From NCBI GenBank assembly GCA_002306815.1, contig DBTA01000045.1, positions 4,602-10,630 on the forward strand: a DNA stretch of 6,029 nucleotides, read 5' to 3'. The translations under genes and the position numbers were made by a program. Below, one piece after another: positions 1 to 5,699 of this stretch; position 1 is the first letter of the stretch; the number at the start of each line of letters is the position of its first letter. A model generated the notes under the pieces. That model was not told where the DNA came from. It made no database searches and saw only the letters and a program-made list of their open reading frames with translations. Source of the stretch: Dehalococcoidia bacterium UBA1328 (lineage in GTDB: Bacteria > Chloroflexota > Dehalococcoidia > Lucifugimonadales > Lucifugimonadaceae).

Positions 1-219
1 TGGGTAATGCTTGGTGAAGCTACCGCCAGCATTGGGCTTAACTTCGGTGCGAACGACCTTGATGGAACGATCGGCAAGGAACGTATCGCACACGCTGCGC
101 TTGCAGATTCACCCGCCGGGAAGGCGCGGGAGTCGATGGCAGCGTCAATTCGTGATGCCCGACGCATCCCGGTTGAACGAGATGCGCTGTATAACGAAAT
201 CAAGGTTTATGACTACTAA
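1..219 (+). CDS. mqnE: Aminofutalosine synthase MqnE, C-terminal part (5' end outside the window)
   Basis: Only the last 72 residues are present; the reading frame is open from base 1 and stops with TAA at 217-219. The segment LNFGANDLDGTIGKERIAHA is the typical C-terminal signature shared by the radical SAM enzymes MqnE and MqnC. MqnE fits because a separate, complete MqnC lies downstream. MqnE joins 3-enolpyruvylbenzoate to the adenosyl part of S-adenosylmethionine to make aminofutalosine in the cytoplasm. The radical SAM cysteine cluster would lie upstream of the window and cannot be checked. The tail ends in VYDY and overlaps the start of mqnA by 11 bp, so the two genes are probably co-transcribed and translationally coupled. 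The family call is firm; MqnE over a second MqnC-like protein rests mainly on context. Confidence 0.85.
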   Translation, partial: WVMLGEATASIGLNFGANDLDGTIGKERIAHAALADSPAGKARESMAASIRDARRIPVERDALYNEIKVYDY

Positions 220-1015
220 TCAGCCTTCGAGCGAGTTGCTCGATGTAGGTCACATGACTTACCTCAACTCCGAGGTCTTTTACAGAAAACTTCCTACAAA
301 TTCATGCCGCCTGCATCCAATGCCACCACGAGCTATGGCGGCCGCTGTGGAAGAAGGAGAGTTGCAAGCCGGACCACTTCCGATTGCTGAAGTTATGAGG
401 CTTGGGGAGACGGTCAAGTCTCTTGGTAATCTCGGCGTCGCCTGTGAAGGAGAGGCAAGGAGTGTGTTCTTGTTCTCTCATCTTCCAGTTGAGGAGCTTT
501 CAGGAAAGAAGATTGCCGTAACTTCACACACTGCTACATCGATTCAACTGCTTCGATTATTGTTCGCCGATCATTGGAACGTCACCGGTCACGAGTTCGT
601 CGAAATGTCAGATGATCACGATGCCGCACTGGTGATCGGTGATCCGGCGTTGGAAATGCTCAACCGCGGCGATTTCGACCATCACAATGACCTGGGTGGG
701 GCCTGGAACTCGTTGACTGGTCTGCCGTTCGTTTTTGCCGAATGGGTGATTAGATCAGACACGGATCAGGTGCTATCTGACGAACTAGAGCTTCGACTTG
801 TCCAAGCAACTAGGGACGGTCTTGAATCGATCCCAGAGATTCAACAGGCACGCACTAGCAATCGCATGTCCGCAGAGCACGTCTCCAATTACGTTTTGAA
901 CTTCACTTATTTCCTTGGAGAGAAAGAACGGGAAGGACAGAGAGAGTTTGAGCATCGACTTAAACGACTCCCCCAATGGCGACCTACGGTACTAACTCCA
1001 ACTGCAGCTGTTTAG
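209..1015 (+). CDS. mqnA: Chorismate dehydratase MqnA
   Basis: 268 residues, the usual family length. MqnA removes water from chorismate to give 3-[(1-carboxyvinyl)oxy]benzoate, the entry step of the futalosine pathway to menaquinone. It has the periplasmic-binding-protein-like fold of the family but no signal peptide. Family marks are TYLNSE near residues 17-22 (the substrate-binding YLN motif), GELQAGPLPIAEVMRL at 50-65, the hallmark LVIGDPAL at 141-148, and DLGGAWNSLTGLPFVFAEWV at 161-180. The frame is open from base 11, but a start there would run inside mqnE. I chose ATG 209, which overlaps the mqnE stop and has an AAGG (202-205) that is close for a ribosome site. TTG 236 and ATG 254 are alternatives that leave a shorter leader before TYLN and match the usual compact N terminus of the family. 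Function is secure; the start is uncertain by up to 15 residues. Confidence 0.93.
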   Translation: MTTNQPSSELLDVGHMTYLNSEVFYRKLPTNSCRLHPMPPRAMAAAVEEGELQAGPLPIAEVMRLGETVKSLGNLGVACEGEARSVFLFSHLPVEELSGKKIAVTSHTATSIQLLRLLFADHWNVTGHEFVEMSDDHDAALVIGDPALEMLNRGDFDHHNDLGGAWNSLTGLPFVFAEWVIRSDTDQVLSDELELRLVQATRDGLESIPEIQQARTSNRMSAEHVSNYVLNFTYFLGEKEREGQREFEHRLKRLPQWRPTVLTPTAAV

Positions 1016-1060
1016 CCACGATTTAGATCAGAAAATTCATCAAACGAAAAACAGAAAAAA

Positions 1061-2185
1061 ATGCTTGAACAAATTACTGAAAAAGTTTTCGCCGGCGAGC
1101 GAATCACCTCTGAAGATGGTCTATGGCTATTCAAGGAAGCCGAACTGCTGGACTTAGCGCCGCTCGCCGAATACTGGCGACAACGGCAAAACCCGAACGA
1201 CAAGGTTACGTACGTAATCGACACGAACCTGAACTACACGAATCTTTGTGACGCTTACTGTTCGTTCTGCGCCTTTTATCGAACCGACCCAAACGATCCA
1301 TCTGCTTACACCTACACCGTTGAGCAGATCATGGAAAAGATCGACCGAGCGCGAAAGCACAATGTTCGCACCGTCCTTATGCAGGGTGGTTTGAACTCAG
1401 AATTGCCTCTTGACTACTACGTAGAAATGGTTTCAGAAACGAAAAAACGATTTCCTGACGTGACTCCTCACTACTGGTCAGCCCCAGAAATCGTCCGGAT
1501 GAGCGAAGTATCGGAGTTGGACTACGATCAGGTCTTCCAGGCGCTATGGGATGCTGGACAGCGGTCAATGCCAGGTGGCGGTTCGGAAATTCTGTCAAAC
1601 GAAGTGAAGGCGACTGTTTCACGTTTCAAGCCAAAAGACTCCGTAGATCAGTGGACGGAAGTTCACGAAGCGGCGCACCGGGTTGGTATACAAACCACTG
1701 CGACAATGATGTACGGCCACGTTGAAGAAGATAAACACATCATCGAATCGCTCGAGCACATTCGAAATGTGCAGGATGCGTCGGTCAAGAATGGCAACGA
1801 TGGAGGATTCACGGCATTTATTCCGTGGTCCTATAAGAAAGACAACACCGCTCTCGCCAAGATGGTCAAAGAAGAAGCTGGGCCCAACCAGTATTTGCGG
1901 ATCATTGCAATCTCTCGAATCATGCTCGATAACGTTCCGCACATTCAGGCGTCATGGTTCTCAGAGGGTAAAAAGACTGGTCAAATTGCGCTTCGATTCG
2001 GTGCCGATGATTTCGGCGGCACCCTGTTCGATGAAAACGTGATGCTCGCCGCAGGTTTTTACAATCGAACTACCGAAAACGAAGTTCGAGAAATGATTTC
2101 CGAGGCCGGTTTCCAACCGACTCAACGACTCACCAACTACGAAATCGTAGAAGACGCTTCACCTGATATGGCGTTCACGCGATAA
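1061..2185 (+). CDS. mqnC: Cyclic dehypoxanthinyl futalosine synthase MqnC (radical SAM)
   Basis: 374 residues, normal for the family. MqnC uses a 5'-deoxyadenosyl radical to cyclise dehypoxanthine futalosine, forming the second ring of the naphthoate. The radical SAM motif CX3CX2C is present as C63, C67 and C70 within NYTNLCDAYCSFCAFYR, which binds the [4Fe-4S] cluster. Further family signatures are MQGGLNSELPLDYY (107-120), SMPGGGSEIL (169-178), TTATMMYGHVE (212-222), GGFTAFIPWSY (248-258) and LRFGADDFGGTLFDENV (311-327). The FCAFYR and FIPW signatures favour MqnC over MqnE. ATG 1061 is the first in-frame start giving the normal N terminus. It lies 45 bp after mqnA behind a purine-rich, almost all-A leader with no Shine-Dalgarno sequence. 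It probably belongs to one transcript with mqnE, mqnA and mqnD. No anomaly is seen in the coding sequence. Confidence 0.95.
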   Translation: MLEQITEKVFAGERITSEDGLWLFKEAELLDLAPLAEYWRQRQNPNDKVTYVIDTNLNYTNLCDAYCSFCAFYRTDPNDPSAYTYTVEQIMEKIDRARKHNVRTVLMQGGLNSELPLDYYVEMVSETKKRFPDVTPHYWSAPEIVRMSEVSELDYDQVFQALWDAGQRSMPGGGSEILSNEVKATVSRFKPKDSVDQWTEVHEAAHRVGIQTTATMMYGHVEEDKHIIESLEHIRNVQDASVKNGNDGGFTAFIPWSYKKDNTALAKMVKEEAGPNQYLRIIAISRIMLDNVPHIQASWFSEGKKTGQIALRFGADDFGGTLFDENVMLAAGFYNRTTENEVREMISEAGFQPTQRLTNYEIVEDASPDMAFTR

Positions 2186-2205
2186 AGAAACACGACTGAT
2201 CCACG

Positions 2206-3057
2206 ATGACAATCAACGACAACACACTGGTATTCGGTCACAGTCCAGATGCTGATGACGCGTTCATGTTCTATGCCATGGAAAAAGGATTCGTTGAAAT
2301 TCCTGGCTACAAACTGGCGCATCACATGGAGGACATCGAGTCGCTAAATGTCCTTGCCGAAACCGGCAAATTGCCCGTCACCGCTATTTCTGCCGCGAGA
2401 TACCCGGATGTTGCAAACCACTACCGGATCATGTCATGTGGATCTTCGATCGGACGAAACTATGGTCCGATGGTTGTTTCTCGAGAGCCAATGACGGAAG
2501 AGGAAATTGAAGGCAAGAAAGTAGCTGTTCCCGGTCGATTCACAACTTCCTGGTTGCTATTCCAGATATTCGGACCTAACAACTGTCAGCCATTGTTTCT
2601 AGATTTTGACGATGTAGGACCGGCTGTCGAAGATAGCAGGGCGGATGTTGGCATACTTCTCCACGAGGGTCAGATTCTCTACGAAAAACTCGGATTCCAC
2701 GGAATCATGAGCCTAGGCGAAAAATGGCACGAAGCCACTGAACTTCCAATTCCCTTAGGTGTCGACCTTGTGAGCCGTCACATTGGCGAGGAGCTGGCTC
2801 AAACCATCGCCGACGCTTCGCTGGCGAGCATCAAATACGCCCGAGCTAACGAAGATGACGCTCTCGAGTACGCACTCGGATTTGGTCGTGGAATTGATCC
2901 CGAAGACGGGAGAAAGTTCGTTCGCATGTATGTGAACGACGACACGGTCGATATGGGTGACGAGGGCAGGGAAGCGCTCACAAAGCTGTTCGGAATGGCC
3001 GTAGAGCGAGGTGTTTACGACGAACTGCCGAAACTCGACATCGTTCAAGCGAAATAG
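2206..3057 (+). CDS. mqnD: 1,4-dihydroxy-6-naphthoate synthase MqnD
   Basis: 283 residues, full length. MqnD cleaves cyclic dehypoxanthinyl futalosine to release 1,4-dihydroxy-6-naphthoate, the precursor that is later prenylated and methylated to menaquinone. It is a soluble enzyme with the same two-lobed fold as MqnA. Visible family marks are GHSPDADDAFMFYAM near 11-25, CGSSIGRNYGPMVV (78-91), VPGRFTTSWLLF (108-119), GILLHEGQILY (149-159) and PIPLGVDLVSR (181-191). H153 in LLHEGQ aligns with the catalytic histidine reported for the Thermus enzyme (alignment by eye). The first motif differs from the SPCPND form of many MqnD proteins. ATG 2206 is 20 bp after the mqnC stop, with no clear ribosome site, and it gives the expected short N terminus. 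This is the last gene of the mqn block here; the purine-removing nucleosidase gene does not follow it. Confidence 0.92.
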   Translation: MTINDNTLVFGHSPDADDAFMFYAMEKGFVEIPGYKLAHHMEDIESLNVLAETGKLPVTAISAARYPDVANHYRIMSCGSSIGRNYGPMVVSREPMTEEEIEGKKVAVPGRFTTSWLLFQIFGPNNCQPLFLDFDDVGPAVEDSRADVGILLHEGQILYEKLGFHGIMSLGEKWHEATELPIPLGVDLVSRHIGEELAQTIADASLASIKYARANEDDALEYALGFGRGIDPEDGRKFVRMYVNDDTVDMGDEGREALTKLFGMAVERGVYDELPKLDIVQAK

Positions 3058-3442
3058 CTATTAGCGCCGGGTCATGACTGGGCCAGTTCGGTTGATCTCA
3101 GGATCTTTACGGATAAGCTTCGAGAACTTCCATGCAAATCACTGATGGAAGCACTAGATCAACGAGCATGAGTTCAGTGGAGAATCTTATTAGAACTTCG
3201 ATCTCCTAAGCATAATGTTCTGCAAATTTGACGTCATAATCACTGAGAAAGTCTAGCCGGGCGCCTACCTAATAGCCCACCGAATCTTAGTCATCGATAA
3301 CTAGAATTCGTGTGTTCGTCGATTCGACCAACAGATGAAAAATGTAGTCTGGTGAATTAGCTCCGGGGTTCCGTAGTTACAAATCGTTGCGCGCAAAGTA
3401 TACGTTTACTAAATACGAAACTTACTAACAGTGAAGCTTTGA
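3058..3442. other. 385-bp intergenic region between mqnD and the rhomboid gene
   Basis: No ORF longer than about 26 codons on the plus strand has a ribosome site, and I recognise no RNA gene, repeat family or mobile-element end. It contains several small dyads: GTCATGAC (3071-3078), ACTGG-G-CCAGT (3077-3087), GTCGA-T-TCGAC (within 3318-3330), and TTGCGCGCAA (3387-3396). None is followed by a T run, so no intrinsic terminator for the mqn block can be pointed to. The right end carries a candidate promoter, listed separately. Confidence 0.6.
3376..3404 (+). promoter_or_regulatory. Candidate sigma-70-type promoter for the rhomboid gene
   Basis: GTTACA (3376-3381) resembles a -35 box with 4 of 6 consensus bases, followed by exactly 17 bp and TATACG (3399-3404) as the -10 box. 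The start codon is about 40 bp downstream. The spacer contains the perfect 10-bp palindrome TTGCGCGCAA (3387-3396), a place where a repressor or activator could bind. This is a by-eye match only, and the host's sigma-factor preference is unknown. Confidence 0.35.
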
Positions 3443-4288
3443 ATGGCAGATCTGGCTATACAACTACGAATTAACACCAAAATTCAAAGGGATCGAGTGA
3501 ACTTGAGACAGTACCAAGGGCCAGAACAGTCGTATTCGGCAATTATTGCGCGCTCGCCAGCTACCAGTGGTTTCGTGGCGCTGAATATTCTTTTTTTCGT
3601 TGGTGTGATGGTTACCGGCGGTACCGGTACGCAAAACCTGCTGAACTGGGGGGCCAAGTACGGCCCGTATATTGCGGGTGGTGAGTACTGGCGATTGGCA
3701 ATGCCAATGTTCCTTCACGTTAGCTTTTTTCACCTACTCACAAACCTGTTCGGTCTCGTGATCTTCGGCTCGATGGTCGAGCGAATTTTTGGGACACGAA
3801 ATTTCGTGGTGATCTACTTCATGGCGGGACTAATGGGTAACGCACTTAGTTTTCTCGCTGGACCAAATCCCGGAGTTGGCGCAAGTGGGGCTGTATTCGG
3901 GATTCTCGGATCGTTTGGTGTTTATCTCCTTATGAACAGGCGTATGTTGGGACAGCTTGGACGTCAACAACTAACTTCTGTCGGTGTGATCGTTGCGATC
4001 AACATTGTTTTTGGACTCGGGATATCTGGGATCGATAACGCTGCGCATTTAGGTGGACTTGTCGCCGGGGTGATGGTCGCTTATCTGATTTCTCCAAGAG
4101 AACGACTTTACGAAGTACAAACTCCGTTTAATTTCGGTAACCCTCAAATGGTAATGCGAGCAGGACCGCAACCGGGGTCAAGAGTTTTCATCGCCACCGC
4201 GCTCGTCGTGGTTCTTGCTGCGCTCATCACCTGGTATGAAGCAGCAACGTATACAACGAATCTCTTAGGACAAAAAATACCTGGATAA
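3443..4288 (+). CDS. Rhomboid-family intramembrane serine protease
   Basis: 281 residues with about seven hydrophobic segments (roughly 43-60, 94-113, 119-138, 146-163, 177-194, 199-216 and 247-265), matching the six-helix rhomboid core plus one C-terminal helix. Catalytic elements are complete: WR at 83-84, H97 and N101 in HVSFFHLLTN (oxyanion region), nucleophile S148 in GVGASGAVFG, and H202 in NAAHLGGLVAG as the dyad partner. Such enzymes sit in the cytoplasmic membrane and cut transmembrane helices of substrate proteins; the substrate here is unknown. A hydrophilic, basic N-terminal tail of about 40 residues precedes the first helix and contains no zinc-finger cysteines. ATG 3443 has GAAG at 3433-3436 with 6 bp spacing, and an in-frame TGA immediately upstream blocks extension. 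The gene is flanked by 385 and 100 bp gaps, so it is probably its own transcription unit, with no evident link to either neighbour. Confidence 0.93.
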   Translation: MADLAIQLRINTKIQRDRVNLRQYQGPEQSYSAIIARSPATSGFVALNILFFVGVMVTGGTGTQNLLNWGAKYGPYIAGGEYWRLAMPMFLHVSFFHLLTNLFGLVIFGSMVERIFGTRNFVVIYFMAGLMGNALSFLAGPNPGVGASGAVFGILGSFGVYLLMNRRMLGQLGRQQLTSVGVIVAINIVFGLGISGIDNAAHLGGLVAGVMVAYLISPRERLYEVQTPFNFGNPQMVMRAGPQPGSRVFIATALVVVLAALITWYEAATYTTNLLGQKIPG

Positions 4289-4333
4289 CCAGTTCGAACC
4301 CTAGTATTAGCAACGTCGCTGGATGCAACCGTG

Positions 4334-4369
4334 TATACTCGACAATCAATCCTAAATGATAGTTAGTAT
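4334..4369 (+). promoter_or_regulatory. Candidate promoter region of the fur/zur-ABC operon
   Basis: Two readings are possible. TATACT (4334-4339) is a good -10 hexamer but lacks a convincing -35 box. Alternatively TCGACA (4339-4344, 5 of 6 matches to TTGACA) pairs with TAGTAT (4364-4369) over a long 19-bp spacer. That would put the -10 box inside the palindrome at 4352-4376 and the transcript start just before the ribosome site. Which is used cannot be settled by eye. Confidence 0.35.
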
Positions 4370-4376
4370 CAGTTAG
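4352..4376. promoter_or_regulatory. 25-bp imperfect palindrome, candidate Fur/Zur-family operator
   Basis: The left arm CTAAATGATA (4352-4361) and right arm TATCAGTTAG (4367-4376) are reverse complements at 9 of 10 positions, around the 5-bp centre GTTAG. Size, AT-richness and position, 12 bp before the start codon of a Fur-family gene and over the likely promoter and transcript start, fit a self-regulatory metal box. The sequence is not the classic E. coli Fur or Zur box, so the assignment rests on symmetry and context. The right half also contains AGTTAG as a direct repeat (4361-4366 and 4371-4376). As RNA the same arms could form a weak AU-rich hairpin next to the ribosome site. Confidence 0.6.
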
Positions 4377-4377
4377 C

Positions 4378-4391
4378 AGAGGTCGACGTTG
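4378..4391 (+). promoter_or_regulatory. Ribosome binding site that supports a TTG start
   Basis: AGAGG at 4378-4382, with 6 bp spacing, precedes TTG at 4389-4391. It is the clearest Shine-Dalgarno sequence in the window and justifies the non-ATG start of the Fur-family gene; no in-frame ATG occurs before the conserved N-terminal helix. It directly abuts the palindrome ending at 4376. Confidence 0.6.
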
Positions 4392-4844
4392 ACTACTGAA
4401 TCACAGGTGCGACAAGAGCCGAGTTTATTAACCACCCTGGAAGATCTGGGACTGCGGAAAACTTCGGCCCGTTATGCTGTCACTTCTCGAATCGAGAACG
4501 GTTCAGATGCCTTCACCGCCGAGGAACTTTGTCGTCAACTTCCTGAGGTAGGGCGCGCTACGGTATACAGAACTATTCGTCACCTCGTCGATGCAGGAGC
4601 ACTTTGTAAGCTTCCGATCCTCGATGGCGCACCGATGTACAGCATCGCCAGAGTAGAGCACCACCACCACACGATATGTTCTAAATGTGGTGCTGTAGGA
4701 GAATTCAGACACTCAACGGTTGAACGGGTTATGCGCTCTCTAGCTAAAGAGATCGACGGACAAATCACAGGTCATAAAATGGAAATATTCATCACCTGTA
4801 ATTCGTGTCTCGCGTCGGAATCGGACAGCTCATCTGATGCCTGA
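4389..4844 (+). CDS. Fur-family metal-dependent transcriptional repressor, probably Zur
   Basis: 151 residues, full family length, with a TTG start. The N-terminal winged helix includes GLRKTSARYAV (21-31) and the recognition helix RATVYRTIRHLVDAG (56-70). The dimerisation domain has the metal-rich EHHHHTICSKCG (90-101), and C97, C100, C137 and C140 (CSKC and CNSC) form the usual structural zinc site. H91-H94, with nearby acidic and histidine residues (for example H129), are likely part of the sensing site. Metal-bound protein would bind DNA and repress. Adjacency to a ZnuC/ZnuB-like importer, and overlap with its ATPase gene by 8 bp, suggests zinc sensing (Zur). Manganese or iron sensing (Mur, Fur) cannot be excluded from sequence, so no gene symbol is given. 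The Ser/Asp-rich tail (142-151) is not part of the fold. The palindrome just upstream suggests that it represses its own operon. Confidence 0.88.
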   Translation: MTTESQVRQEPSLLTTLEDLGLRKTSARYAVTSRIENGSDAFTAEELCRQLPEVGRATVYRTIRHLVDAGALCKLPILDGAPMYSIARVEHHHHTICSKCGAVGEFRHSTVERVMRSLAKEIDGQITGHKMEIFITCNSCLASESDSSSDA

Positions 4845-5694
4845 ACAAGAGGCTTCGCCACCCGTGATCCGTATCGATTTAAGTGAAACTGAATCTCACT
4901 CCGAGCACGTCAGTTCTGTAAGTGATCTAATGCCTACCCAAATTCCGATTCGATTCGATGAAACTTGGTTCAGCTATGGATCTGAGCCAGTAGTTCGAGA
5001 CATAAATTTTTCGATCACTCAAAGTGAATTTGCCGCGATTCTCGGACCAAACGGGTCTGGCAAAACAACCCTGATGAAACTGGCGCTGGGTTTGCTGAAA
5101 CCAACTTCAGGGCAGGTATTACTCTTTGGCGAGCCTGCGGAAAGTTTTAGAGACTGGAATCGTGTTGGATACGTTCCACAGAGAACTCAGGCAACTGAAT
5201 CACGCTTCCCGGCATCGGTTCGGGAAGTCGTGAACTTCGGATCGTACTCCGGCTTCAACCCGCTTGCACTGTTATCTAGATCGAGTTCCTCTCGCGTAGG
5301 CGAAGCAATGGAACTGGCTGGAATAGAGCATCTCGCTAATAGGCGAGTCTCCGATCTATCGGTCGGGCAGCAACAAAGAATGCTTATTGCGCGGTCTCTG
5401 GTTCGAAGGCCTGATCTCCTCGTGATGGACGAACCTATCGCTGGAGTCGATGCAGCAGGAGAAGAGCAATTCCATGCCATGATCCGAAGGTTGAATCGCG
5501 ATCTCGGTATCACCATCGTGATGGTTTCGCACGATATTGGCGCGGTAATGCGTGAGGCGACCACTTGCGCATGTATCAACTGTGACATCGTGTTCCACGG
5601 CCCGGTTCACCAGCTCGATGCAGGCGCCCTTTCAAGTCTCTATGGATTCCCCGTAGATGTCCTTATGCATGATCCAGAACACACCCACCGATAG
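4837..5694 (+). CDS. Metal ABC transporter ATP-binding protein (ZnuC/MntB type)
   Basis: 285 residues. It drives uptake of a divalent metal, likely zinc or manganese, as a dimer under the membrane permease. All nucleotide-binding elements are intact: Walker A GPNGSGKT (70-77), Q-loop Q115 in VPQR, signature LSVGQQQRM (174-182), Walker B LLVMDEP (194-200) with E199, and H-loop H232 in VSHD. The C-terminal part, with CACINCDIVFHGP (244-256), matches the Cxxx-FHGP region of ZnuC-like proteins, and the tail is His-rich (HDPEHTHR). The N terminus carries about 35 residues before the usual ABC start. ATG 4837 overlaps the repressor stop by 8 bp, which favours coupling. ATG 4930 (residue 32) would give the common family length but also lacks a Shine-Dalgarno sequence. 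The neighbouring permease confirms an importer. Metal identity is an inference from the family and the regulator. Confidence 0.9.
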   Translation: MPEQEASPPVIRIDLSETESHSEHVSSVSDLMPTQIPIRFDETWFSYGSEPVVRDINFSITQSEFAAILGPNGSGKTTLMKLALGLLKPTSGQVLLFGEPAESFRDWNRVGYVPQRTQATESRFPASVREVVNFGSYSGFNPLALLSRSSSSRVGEAMELAGIEHLANRRVSDLSVGQQQRMLIARSLVRRPDLLVMDEPIAGVDAAGEEQFHAMIRRLNRDLGITIVMVSHDIGAVMREATTCACINCDIVFHGPVHQLDAGALSSLYGFPVDVLMHDPEHTHR

Positions 5695-5699
5695 TTCTA

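Noticed and set aside
11..208. Upstream extension of the mqnA frame (start at ATG 11)
   Set aside because: It runs inside mqnE in another frame, has no family similarity, and would make MqnA 66 residues longer than usual. The conserved MqnA sequence begins only after about position 236.
785..976. Minus-strand ORF of 63 codons inside mqnA
   Set aside because: It is antisense to a firmly identified gene, with no recognisable domain; treated as a shadow frame.
1619..1942. Minus-strand ORF of 107 codons inside mqnC
   Set aside because: It lies entirely within the well-conserved MqnC coding sequence, and its translation shows no family features.
3071..3087. Possible terminator hairpin after mqnD
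   Set aside because: The dyads GTCATGAC and ACTGG-G-CCAGT leave no realistic loop and are not followed by a T run.
3074..3145. Small ORF of 23 codons after mqnD
   Set aside because: It has no ribosome site and no recognisable features, and ORFs of this length are expected by chance.
3132..3209. Small ORF of 25 codons in the intergenic region
   Set aside because: No Shine-Dalgarno sequence precedes its ATG and the peptide has no hydrophobic or toxin-like character.
3305..3335. tRNA-like T-arm look (GTTCG and GATTCGACC)
   Set aside because: No matching acceptor, D-arm or anticodon stem can be built around it; the pieces are a simple short dyad.
3611..3631. Repeated GGTACCGG-like motif
   Set aside because: It lies within the rhomboid coding sequence and encodes the Gly/Thr-rich stretch after the first membrane helix; probably coincidental.
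5187..5588. Minus-strand ORF of 133 codons inside the ABC ATPase gene
   Set aside because: It mirrors the conserved Q-loop to H-loop region of the ATPase. Its product is Ser/Arg-rich and has the look of a shadow translation.
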